A stretch of DNA of 5,375 bases from an uncultured bacterium (GTDB lineage Bacteria; Bacillota; Clostridia; Christensenellales; QALW01). The notes below the pieces were generated by a model. That model saw only the letters and a program-made list of their open reading frames with translations. It was not told where the DNA came from and ran no database searches. Shown here in pieces: positions 1 through 5,375 of the stretch (positions are counted from its first letter, which is position 1; every line of letters begins with the position of its first letter). The translations under genes were made by a program, and so were the position numbers. The stretch is taken from NCBI GenBank assembly GCA_905214315.1, contig CAJMLN010000086.1, positions 1 through 5,375 of the forward strand, written 5' to 3'.

Positions 1-1260
1 ATAAAAAAGCTTTTTGCCGGTATCCTTGTTTCCAGTCTTTTAGTATTTTCAATTCCGGTTTTTGCGGTCGAAGAAGAACTGGTTCCCTATGAGTATTATT
101 ACTGGCAATTGAGTACAGATGAAAAAATGCTGTATCGCGAGCTGATTGCGCTTTATAACGATAGCTTTGCCATTACGCAGATTGCTGAATTTGAAGAGTT
201 TGATTATGTTTTTATTTATGATAAAGCAAATTTTGCCGGAGAGGAGGACTATGCTTCGGCGGTATATGAAATAAAGGAAATACAAGCGGTGCAGGAGGAA
301 ATCTTTTCTGCACTTGATTCTGCGCATACCGCGCTGCAGTTGGATCATCCCGAACTTTTCGGAAAGCGCTGCAGATCTTATTTTTGGTATGATTTTGACT
401 TGGAAAAGGAAAAAACGGTGGATGTATTTTTAAACTTTGTTATTGAATTGACTCCCCTGGAAGGATACGGTGCCTATGCGGAGGAGTATTTGCAGGTGCT
501 TGATAAAGTCCGGCAAATCGGGGCATCGGGGACGCGCTGGGAAAAGCTGAAAGCTATTCATAATTATTTAATTGTAAATACTGTATATGAAGAAAAATAT
601 GAAGAAAACGAGTCCCGGTGCTTTTTTGTCCCGGGAGCATATTTGGATGGAAAATCGGTGTGCCAGGGCTATGCAATGGCCTTTAAAGTAGCCTGTGATT
701 ATTATGGAATTCCCTGTGTTTGTGTGGGCGGATACGGCGTTCAGGGACAGGAGCGCGAGACTCATATGTGGAATTATGTACAGATGTCGGACCAGCAATG
801 GTATGCTGTGGATGTCACTTGGGATGATGCCGATCGGCCGGCTGTATTTTTCTATGATTATTTTCTTACGGGCTCTTCTGTGAGGGATGAAAATCTGGGG
901 GGAGATTCGTTTGGGGAAACCCATAAAGAGGACAGCAATATTTTTGAAATTGAAAGACAGCTTGTGTATCCTCCGCTTGCGGCTGATGCCTATGTTCCGG
1001 GAGAAAATGAACCGATTGATACCGGTCTGGCGCCGTGGATTACGCCCTCGCCGCAGCCGACAGATTCTCCTACACTGCCACCGATTCCCACGCCGACAGC
1101 TGTTTCGGTAAGCGCAAGTCCTGCACCGCCCGAGCCGAAAGCGAGGATTTCCGAGCTATCCGAAAATCAATATACGATTGTATTTTTTATGGCTGGCGCG
1201 GCGGTGTTTGCCATGACAGCGGCGGTGATTTATACCGTTAAAAATAAAAGGAACAAATAA
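1..1260 (+). CDS. Secreted, membrane-anchored transglutaminase-like protein (5' end cut by window edge)
   Basis: The open frame runs from base 1 with no stop, so the start codon is probably just upstream; 419 residues are visible (numbered with ATA as residue 1). Residues 1-22 form a signal peptide (KK, hydrophobic core, VFA cleavage site). An N-terminal region with YEYYY (30-34) and DHPE (115-118) precedes a transglutaminase-like core (Pfam PF01841 type). Its triad is visible as Cys221 in VCQGYA, His255 in HMWNYV and Asp271 in VDVTWDD. A Pro/Ser/Thr-rich linker (about 330-380) leads to one membrane helix (about 392-413) and the basic tail KNKRNK. The catalytic domain should therefore sit outside the cell, tethered to the membrane. 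The family includes protein cross-linkers and cysteine peptidases; the substrate here is unknown. It is a paralogue of the gene at 2426-3802, with identical triad spacing. An internal TTG at 109 would lose the signal peptide, so I reject it as the start. Confidence 0.9.
   Translation: MKKLFAGILVSSLLVFSIPVFAVEEELVPYEYYYWQLSTDEKMLYRELIALYNDSFAITQIAEFEEFDYVFIYDKANFAGEEDYASAVYEIKEIQAVQEEIFSALDSAHTALQLDHPELFGKRCRSYFWYDFDLEKEKTVDVFLNFVIELTPLEGYGAYAEEYLQVLDKVRQIGASGTRWEKLKAIHNYLIVNTVYEEKYEENESRCFFVPGAYLDGKSVCQGYAMAFKVACDYYGIPCVCVGGYGVQGQERETHMWNYVQMSDQQWYAVDVTWDDADRPAVFFYDYFLTGSSVRDENLGGDSFGETHKEDSNIFEIERQLVYPPLAADAYVPGENEPIDTGLAPWITPSPQPTDSPTLPPIPTPTAVSVSASPAPPEPKARISELSENQYTIVFFMAGAAVFAMTAAVIYTVKNKRNK
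763..786 (+). repeat. 24-bp exact direct repeat, copy 1 (within transglutaminase gene 1)
   Basis: This stretch encodes the catalytic histidine region (HMWNYVQM) and is identical base for base to 3188-3211 in the paralogous gene. The flanking bases differ. It is a remnant of gene duplication, or a product of later gene conversion, not a mobile-element repeat. Confidence 0.85.
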
Positions 1261-1357
1261 AAAACAAAGGATGCTTTTTTGACGGTATGATTTATTATTT
1301 CTGTTCTGAATATCATGGCGATTGTAAAAATGCCCGTGGATTTGGCGGCCTTTTTCC

Positions 1358-1386
1358 TTGCGTTCTTTTTATTGTTCCTGTATAAT
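1358..1386 (+). promoter_or_regulatory. Putative sigma-A promoter for galE
   Basis: The -35 element is TTGCGT (1358-1363), followed by 17 bp and a consensus -10 TATAAT (1381-1386). A second overlapping TATAAT lies at 1386-1391. Transcription would start near 1393, leaving a leader of about 28 bases that contains the galE ribosome binding site. The -35 is only a half match, but spacing and position fit well. The promoter implies that galE and the following gene can be expressed independently of the first transglutaminase gene. Confidence 0.6.
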
Positions 1387-1408
1387 ATAATATGAAAATA
1401 TTTTGTGC

Positions 1409-1413
1409 GGAGG
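1409..1413 (+). promoter_or_regulatory. Ribosome binding site deciding the galE start
   Basis: GGAGG lies 7 bases before the ATG at 1421. An in-frame TTG at 1403 lies upstream of this site, so it cannot use it. The ATG also puts the Rossmann glycine motif at the usual distance from the N-terminus. Confidence 0.85.
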
Positions 1414-1420
1414 AAGAAAA

Positions 1421-2416
1421 ATGATACTTGTTACCGGTGGTGCCGGGTTTATCGGTTCCCATACCTGTGTGGAGCTTTTAAATGCCGGCTTTGAGGTGGT
1501 TGTGGTAGATAATCTTTGCAATGCAAAAGCGGAGGTTTTGGGAAACGTTGCCCGTATTACAGGAAAGAACTGTGTTTTTTATCAGGTGGATATCAATGAT
1601 GAAGCCGGCCTGAGGCAGGTGTTTCAAAAACATGCGATCGATTGTGTGATTCATTTTGCGGGGCTGAAGGCTGTTGGGGAGTCCTGTGAAAAGCCCAGGG
1701 AATATTACAGCAATAATATTTCCGGCACGCTTACGTTGCTGAAGATAATGAACGAGTATGGCTGTAAGTGCATTGTGTTCTCTTCTTCGGCTACAGTATA
1801 CGGCTGCAACAATCAACCGCCGCTGACGGAGGATATGCCTACCTCGGCTACGAATCCCTATGGCTGGACCAAGGTGATGCAGGAGCAGATTTTAAGCGAT
1901 ATTGCACAGGCGGATCCGGAAATGCGGGTGGCGCTGCTGCGGTATTTTAATCCGATTGGTGCGCATCCCAGCGGCCTGATCGGTGAAAATCCCAACGGAA
2001 TACCGAATAATCTGGTTCCGTATATCTGCAGGGTGGCGGTCGGAAAGCTTCCGCAGGTCAATGTGTTCGGCAACGATTATGATACCGTTGACGGTACCGG
2101 CGTGCGGGATTATATTCACGTTGTGGATTTGGCAAAAGGTCATTTGGCCGCAATGCGGTATTTAAACGAACATACGGGGGTTCTGACGGTGAATTTGGGA
2201 ACCGGCAACGGCTACAGTGTTTTGCAGGTTGTGGAGGCGTATTCCAAAGCCTGCGGCAAAAAAATTCCTGTCCATATTGCGCCCCGTCGCCCCGGAGATG
2301 TAGCGGCAAACTACGCTGACGCAAGCAAGGCGGAACGGCTTTTGGGCTGGAAGGCGGAACTGGGGATTGAGGAAATGTGCCGTGACGCCTGGAATTATGC
2401 TTCCAAGAATATGTGA
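1421..2416 (+). CDS. galE: UDP-glucose 4-epimerase
   Basis: The 331-residue protein interconverts UDP-glucose and UDP-galactose in the cytoplasm using tightly bound NAD. It serves the Leloir pathway and supplies UDP-galactose for surface glycans. It is an extended short-chain dehydrogenase/reductase: the NAD-binding GGAGFIG is at residues 6-12, the catalytic serine is in SSSATVYG (Ser123), and YGWTK gives Tyr147 and Lys151. RYFNPIGAHPSG (174-185) and RRPGD (289-293) are typical GalE substrate-side motifs. Length matches the family (about 330-340). At the position corresponding to E. coli Tyr299 and human Cys307, which affects acceptance of N-acetylated sugars, this protein has Asn297 (GDVAANYAD). 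No galK or galT is nearby, so a role in glycan precursor supply is as likely as galactose catabolism. It has its own promoter, and its stop codon overlaps the ribosome binding site of the next gene. Confidence 0.96.
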   Translation: MILVTGGAGFIGSHTCVELLNAGFEVVVVDNLCNAKAEVLGNVARITGKNCVFYQVDINDEAGLRQVFQKHAIDCVIHFAGLKAVGESCEKPREYYSNNISGTLTLLKIMNEYGCKCIVFSSSATVYGCNNQPPLTEDMPTSATNPYGWTKVMQEQILSDIAQADPEMRVALLRYFNPIGAHPSGLIGENPNGIPNNLVPYICRVAVGKLPQVNVFGNDYDTVDGTGVRDYIHVVDLAKGHLAAMRYLNEHTGVLTVNLGTGNGYSVLQVVEAYSKACGKKIPVHIAPRRPGDVAANYADASKAERLLGWKAELGIEEMCRDAWNYASKNM

Positions 2417-2418
2417 GG
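2415..2418 (+). promoter_or_regulatory. Ribosome binding site supporting a TTG start
   Basis: GAGG overlaps the galE stop codon (TGA at 2414-2416) and lies 7 bases before the TTG at 2426. The overlap suggests translational coupling to galE. The nearby ATG at 2440 is out of frame, so TTG is the only start that keeps the signal peptide. Confidence 0.8.
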
Positions 2419-2425
2419 ATGTATT

Positions 2426-3802
2426 TTGAAAAAGAAAATATGCGTTTTTTTTCTTGCTTTTCTTTTACTAGTGTTGCCGGTTTCTGCACTATGTGAAGAA
2501 TATTCTGTATATGAATATTATTATACTCAGCTGAGCAGCGAAGAAAAAGTCATTTATTCTGCTTTTCAAACGGCGGTAACAGCCGAAACGCAGGAATTTG
2601 AAATCACAACATTGCCCCAGAGCCTTACCCGTTTTGTTTTATATAAAAAAGGGTTATCCAGCGGAGCGGAAATAAGAGAAATTGTATCTGAAAGCAGTGA
2701 ATTGTTGGCAATTACGCAAAAAATCAATGCTTTTTTTCAAACTGCAATGGATGCATTTTTGCTGGATCACCCTGAATATTTTTGGGTGGACGGCGGAAAT
2801 TGTAGTATAGCAATGAGTTACTCTACAAAACCGTATTCTGCTTCAGAGGGGAAAATTGATGTTTCCGTTGTTTTTATAGGCAATTGGACGGTTAAAAGCG
2901 GATATGACGGCTATGAGGAGGAATATCAACAGGTTGTGCAGAAAATCAAAGCAATTGATGCGGGAGAGAGTCGTTTTTATATTTTGAAAAAGATTCATGA
3001 TTTTTTGTGTGACACAATTGTTTATGATAAAACTGCATTGCGGCACGGGGATGCTGCCGGTGCGCTGCTCGATGGAAAGGCGGTTTGCCAGGGCTATGCG
3101 CATGCTTTTAAAATCGCCTGTGATTTTTATAATATTCCCTGTATTTGCGTTACCGGAACAGGGCTTGGAAATAATGGACCGGAGGCACATATGTGGAATT
3201 ATGTACAGATGGAAGATGGTTTTTGGTATGCGGTGGATTGTACTTGGGATGATGGCATACAAAAGATATATTATGATTATTTTCTTTCCGGCATTTCCAC
3301 AGTGGATACGTATTTTGGAAAGAATACGTTTGAAGATACACATATAGCGGACGGTCGACAAACATCGAATTCAGAAAAAACTTTTATATATCCTGCACTT
3401 GCGGCAAATGCATATGTGGAACAGGGAGAGCGTTTGCCAGCAACACAAATACCGGAGATTACGCCAGAAAATAATATTACGGCTGTTCCTACAGAAAATA
3501 TAACAGCTTTGCCGACATTACGGGAAACAGAGGGTGCGTTGAATTTGGAGGAGGAAACCAACTTAAATACGGGTGAGTTGGATACAGAAGAAGCCGTTGT
3601 GCAGAAGACAGATGAATGTTCAGATTCTTTTCATTCAAAAGAATCCATAGAAAAGAAAAAATCTTTAAACTTATGGGTTGTCGTTATTTCTGTCGGTACG
3701 GCAATGGTCGGTTTAGGACTTGTAGGCATACTTTTTGTAAAGAGAAGACAGCATTCGTCAGATCATACTGCGGGAGAGGGGAAAATAAACGATAATAGGT
3801 AA
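2426..3802 (+). CDS. Secreted, membrane-anchored transglutaminase-like protein (paralogue of the gene at 1-1260)
   Basis: The 458-residue protein starts at TTG. Residues 1-21 form a signal peptide (KKK, long hydrophobic core, VSA). The N-terminal region carries YEYYY (29-33) and DHPEYFW (114-120). The transglutaminase-like core has Cys221 in VCQGYA, His255 in HMWNYV and Asp271 in VDCTWDD, so the triad is intact. A long polar linker rich in Thr, Glu and Asn (about 340-412) includes two copies of a short repeat, NITAxPT (350-356 and 358-364). One membrane helix (about 416-438) follows, starting the stop-transfer KRR and a 20-residue cytoplasmic tail. The catalytic domain should face outward. 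The gene lies 9 bases after galE and is probably in the same transcript. It resembles the first gene from end to end, but the linker has diverged fully. Whether it cross-links, deamidates or cleaves protein cannot be told from the sequence. Confidence 0.92.
   Translation: MKKKICVFFLAFLLLVLPVSALCEEYSVYEYYYTQLSSEEKVIYSAFQTAVTAETQEFEITTLPQSLTRFVLYKKGLSSGAEIREIVSESSELLAITQKINAFFQTAMDAFLLDHPEYFWVDGGNCSIAMSYSTKPYSASEGKIDVSVVFIGNWTVKSGYDGYEEEYQQVVQKIKAIDAGESRFYILKKIHDFLCDTIVYDKTALRHGDAAGALLDGKAVCQGYAHAFKIACDFYNIPCICVTGTGLGNNGPEAHMWNYVQMEDGFWYAVDCTWDDGIQKIYYDYFLSGISTVDTYFGKNTFEDTHIADGRQTSNSEKTFIYPALAANAYVEQGERLPATQIPEITPENNITAVPTENITALPTLRETEGALNLEEETNLNTGELDTEEAVVQKTDECSDSFHSKESIEKKKSLNLWVVVISVGTAMVGLGLVGILFVKRRQHSSDHTAGEGKINDNR
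3188..3211 (+). repeat. 24-bp exact direct repeat, copy 2 (within transglutaminase gene 2)
   Basis: Identical to 763-786 and in the same reading frame over the catalytic histidine. Another shared block, TGCCAGGGCTATGC, covers the catalytic cysteine in both genes (661-674 and 3086-3099). Recombination between the copies would delete galE and fuse the two paralogues. Confidence 0.85.
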
Positions 3803-3873
3803 TTCCTATTTTTGTGAGTTTGTTTAAAGCAAGCGAAAAATGCATTGGTTTTGATATAGAAAATATAAAATTA

Positions 3874-3907
3874 AGGCCATATTTTCGTTAAAAAGAAAAT
3901 ATGGCCT
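3874..3907. terminator. Bidirectional intrinsic terminator between convergent genes
   Basis: A perfect 13-bp inverted repeat, AGGCCATATTTTC (3874-3886) and GAAAATATGGCCT (3895-3907), has an 8-base loop. On the plus strand it is followed by GTTTTAT. Read on the minus strand it is followed by TTAATTTTATATT. It sits between two convergent transcription units and can serve both. T-runs on each side are short and interrupted. Confidence 0.85.
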
Positions 3908-3921
3908 GTTTTATACGAATT

Positions 3922-4692
3922 TTAAAACAGCCACATAATCCAAACAGCAAATCCTTCACGCAGATATTGGGAAAAGCGAAGCGCCGGTTTTGCGGTCTTT
4001 GCATAAAAGGCAGAAGGGGTAAAGCCGAGCTCCTTGGCAACCAAACAGGCTCGATATAGATGCGTTTCGCTGGAAATAATCGTAAAATCCCTGGTTCCCG
4101 GCGATAATTCTTCGATGATGTCCCGGGAAAATAAAATATTCTCTATTGTAGAAGTGGAGCGGTCTTCTAAAAACATCCGTTCCCGCGGAATTCCCATTTC
4201 CCTTAAAGTTTCAAACATGCATTGCGCTTCGGAGATGTTTTCCCCCGGCCCTTGACCACCGCTGAGAATGGCAATGGAATCCGGATGCAGGGAAAGAAAG
4301 TCATAGGCGGCCTGAATTCGTTCCCATAGAACCAAGGAGGGCGAATCACCGTGTACGGCGGCACCTAAGACGATGCAGTATGGTGAAGCTGCTTTTTCAC
4401 GTTTTGTTGAGGTGCTGAAAATTGGAATTTCAGCAATGATAATAGCCGTTATTAGTAGAGAGACCAGTATGGTCAAAATTGTTTTTAATATTTTTGTAAT
4501 TTTATTTTTCCGCCAAGAAAGAATAAAATAGAGGAAAACGATGAGCGCTGTAAAAAGCAGGCATAGCGAGAGAAAGGAATATCCTGTAAAACAGAATTTT
4601 AAAATTATTGCAAAAATGCAGAGTATAAGAATGCTTACAGAGTATAGGCTGTTTTTTATTGTTATTGCTTGCAGGAAGCTTTGTTTAAACAT
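3922..4692 (-). CDS. YdcF/SanA/ElyC-family (DUF218) membrane protein
   Basis: The 256-residue protein has three predicted membrane helices (about 17-34, 39-59 and 69-91), with the basic loop RKNK (61-64) between helices 2 and 3. A DUF218 domain (Pfam PF02698) fills the rest. Family marks seen are YCIVLGAAV (105-113), SGGQGPGENISEA (144-156), EDRSTSTIEN (176-185), SSETHLYRA (207-215) and the closing REGFAVW (245-251). Positive-inside logic puts the C-terminal domain outside the cell. Relatives in E. coli (SanA, ElyC) affect envelope integrity and peptidoglycan synthesis, but the family's reaction is not settled. ATG at 4692 is the only good start: the frame is closed 9 bases further up, where a CTG is the sole alternative. 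There is no clear ribosome binding site before it. The start lies inside the end of the acetyltransferase gene, so translation is probably coupled to it. Confidence 0.9.
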   Translation of the reverse strand: MFKQSFLQAITIKNSLYSVSILILCIFAIILKFCFTGYSFLSLCLLFTALIVFLYFILSWRKNKITKILKTILTILVSLLITAIIIAEIPIFSTSTKREKAASPYCIVLGAAVHGDSPSLVLWERIQAAYDFLSLHPDSIAILSGGQGPGENISEAQCMFETLREMGIPRERMFLEDRSTSTIENILFSRDIIEELSPGTRDFTIISSETHLYRACLVAKELGFTPSAFYAKTAKPALRFSQYLREGFAVWIMWLF

Positions 4693-5117
4693 TTGTTGCA
4701 GTCATGCCCGCATTTGCTTTCCATTTTTAAAGATGCGGGGGTTACCTCCATGGTTATTTTTTTATTTTGCTCTTTTACAGGCAAAAACCCGTATTTTTTA
4801 AAAAATGGTACTGTTTCTGGTGAAGAATGACAGAGAATTCTTTCTGCCATCATACCAAAGCCTTTTATCAATAAAAGTTTTATTAGCATATCGCCGATGT
4901 ATTGGCGTTGATGCTCAGGTAGGACGCATATATGTGCTATTGTGTAATTGTTTGCATCAAAATATAAACTTCCGCAGGCAACGGGAAAGCTGCTGTTATA
5001 TAACATAAGGTGTAAAGATTTTTTATCAAAAATATCGTTTTCAATATCGTTTACTGCATTTCTAATCCTTTTAATTTCCGGAATATTTTCTCCAAAATAC
5101 CATTTTGATTCTATCAT
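4662..5117 (-). CDS. GNAT-superfamily acetyltransferase with Cys-rich C-terminal tail
   Basis: The 151-residue protein fits a single-domain GNAT, which transfers an acetyl group from acetyl-CoA to an amine; the substrate is unknown. Family marks are the opening EIKRIRNAV (14-22), strand VACGSLYF (46-53), AHICVLPEHQRQYIGDMLI (61-79) for acetyl-CoA binding, and FFKKYGFLPV (105-114). In the usual Q/RxxGxG/A loop the first glycine is Tyr73 (QRQYIG), so the loop is imperfect. After the fold, residues 136-149 hold four cysteines (Cys136, 140, 143 and 149) and His138, a possible metal site. The start at 5117 is chosen because GGAG lies 8 bases before it and a strong promoter lies just upstream. An ATG at 5228 would add a hydrophobic N-terminus but would place that promoter inside the gene. 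It is the first gene of a two-gene unit and overlaps the DUF218 gene by 31 bases. Confidence 0.87.
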   Translation of the reverse strand: MIESKWYFGENIPEIKRIRNAVNDIENDIFDKKSLHLMLYNSSFPVACGSLYFDANNYTIAHICVLPEHQRQYIGDMLIKLLLIKGFGMMAERILCHSSPETVPFFKKYGFLPVKEQNKKITMEVTPASLKMESKCGHDCNKCLNKASCKQ

Positions 5118-5125
5118 ATAAGGAA

Positions 5126-5129
5126 CTCC
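5126..5129 (-). promoter_or_regulatory. Ribosome binding site deciding the acetyltransferase start
   Basis: On the minus strand this reads GGAG, 8 bases before the ATG at 5117. The alternative ATG at 5228 has only an AGGA two bases away, which is too close to work well. Confidence 0.8.
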
Positions 5130-5148
5130 ACGTTTTTTCTTATTTTTT

Positions 5149-5177
5149 ATTATAACAAAAATCGAGAAAATAATCAA
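5149..5177 (-). promoter_or_regulatory. Sigma-A promoter for the acetyltransferase-DUF218 pair
   Basis: On the minus strand the -35 is TTGATT (5177-5172), followed by 17 bp and a consensus -10 TATAAT (5154-5149). A TG one base before the -10 makes it an extended -10 (TGTTATAAT). Transcription would start near 5142, leaving a leader of about 25 bases with the GGAG site. This is a strong, apparently unregulated arrangement; I see no operator-like palindrome over it. Confidence 0.75.
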
Positions 5178-5329
5178 TAGGACAAAAAATATTTCGCCTT
5201 TTAAAGGGATAACATAATAGAAAATCATATTCCTGTAATATTCTCTTTTTTATAATATCGTTCATTTTGGTGAAAATTTGGTTTTTAGCTGCTATGGTTA
5301 AAATTTTTCAAAAAAGGTACAAAAAAGAG

Positions 5330-5358
5330 TTGACAAAAAGGAGCAAGTTTGATATTAT
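5330..5358 (+). promoter_or_regulatory. Near-consensus sigma-A promoter facing out of the window
   Basis: A perfect -35 TTGACA (5330-5335), a 17-bp spacer and the -10 TATTAT (5353-5358) give a start near 5365. The 25 bases before the -35 (about 5305-5329) carry A- and T-tracts resembling an UP element. The gene it drives begins beyond the window. The strength suggests a stable-RNA or highly expressed gene, but this is inference. The rest of the gap between 5178 and 5329 is AT-rich, with no gene I can support. Confidence 0.8.
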
Positions 5359-5375
5359 AAGCAAGCCGATTGTGA

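Noticed and set aside
343..387. Apparent eight-residue insertion splitting DHPEYFW in the first transglutaminase (DHPE, then LFGKRCRS, then YFW).
   Set aside because: An equally good alignment pairs DHPELF with DHPEYF without an insertion, and this segment is shorter overall in the first protein.
568..924. Long open frames antisense to or out of phase with the transglutaminase and galE genes, e.g. minus strand 568-924, 2058-2489 and 2843-3361.
   Set aside because: They lie opposite clear, conserved genes, show no recognisable domain, and are explained as shadows of the real coding frames.
1326..1355. Weak hairpin AAAAA-T-GCC / GGC-C-TTTTT after the first gene, as a possible terminator.
   Set aside because: Only three G-C pairs, a mismatch and a long loop. 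The T-run is used in the stem. The evidence is too weak to call.
1403..1420. Upstream TTG start for galE that would add six residues (MCGGRK).
   Set aside because: These codons are the ribosome binding site of the ATG at 1421.
2426..2500. Possible lipoprotein signal in the second transglutaminase (Cys23 after VSAL).
   Set aside because: The residue before Cys is Leu, not Gly, Ala or Ser, so it is not a proper lipobox. VSA fits signal peptidase I, and the protein already has a C-terminal anchor.
3794..3813. Small hairpin AATAGG / CCTATT over the stop codon of the second transglutaminase, followed by TTT.
   Set aside because: Only six pairs, mostly A-T. The 13-bp repeat at 3874-3907 is a far better terminator. 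It could add to termination but I cannot support it alone.
5118..5228. N-terminal 37-residue hydrophobic extension of the acetyltransferase.
   Set aside because: Its ATG has a badly spaced ribosome binding site, and a good promoter plus ribosome binding site lie inside the extension. AT-rich non-coding DNA often reads as hydrophobic residues.
5251..5256. TATAAT on the plus strand as a possible promoter.
   Set aside because: The -35 position reads TATTCC, with no match to the consensus, in AT-rich DNA.

Overview
The window looks like chromosomal DNA from a low-to-moderate GC Gram-positive anaerobe, most likely a member of the Clostridia. The reasons are sigma-A type promoters, strong GGAG/GAGG ribosome binding sites, a TTG start, an intrinsic terminator, and a pair of secreted transglutaminase-like proteins of a kind common in that group. 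The assignment is inference from style; no rRNA or other marker is present.

Layout. Three genes lie on the plus strand. The first (1-1260) is a secreted, membrane-anchored transglutaminase-like protein whose start codon lies just outside the window. After a 160-bp gap with its own promoter comes galE, UDP-glucose/UDP-galactose 4-epimerase (1421-2416). Nine bases later a second transglutaminase-like protein starts (2426-3802), a full-length paralogue of the first. A perfect 13-bp inverted repeat (3874-3907) separates this block from two convergent minus-strand genes: an acetyltransferase of the GNAT superfamily (4662-5117) and a three-helix membrane protein of the YdcF/SanA/ElyC (DUF218) family (3922-4692). 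These two overlap by 31 bases. The right end (5118-5375) is a divergent promoter region. It holds an extended -10 promoter for the minus-strand pair and a near-consensus promoter (TTGACA, 17 bp, TATTAT) pointing out of the window.

How the genes may work together. Both transglutaminase-like proteins have a signal peptide, an intact Cys-His-Asp triad, a low-complexity linker and a C-terminal membrane helix, so they should act on the outer face of the membrane or in the wall. galE supplies UDP-galactose (perhaps also UDP-GalNAc) for surface glycans and appears co-transcribed with the second paralogue. The DUF218 protein is also predicted to face outward. A loose cell-envelope theme is plausible, but no linking reaction can be read from the sequence. 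I see no mobile element, CRISPR array, tRNA or rRNA. I did not find a clearly new multi-gene system. The most unusual features are the transglutaminase pair flanking galE and the Cys-rich tail of the acetyltransferase.
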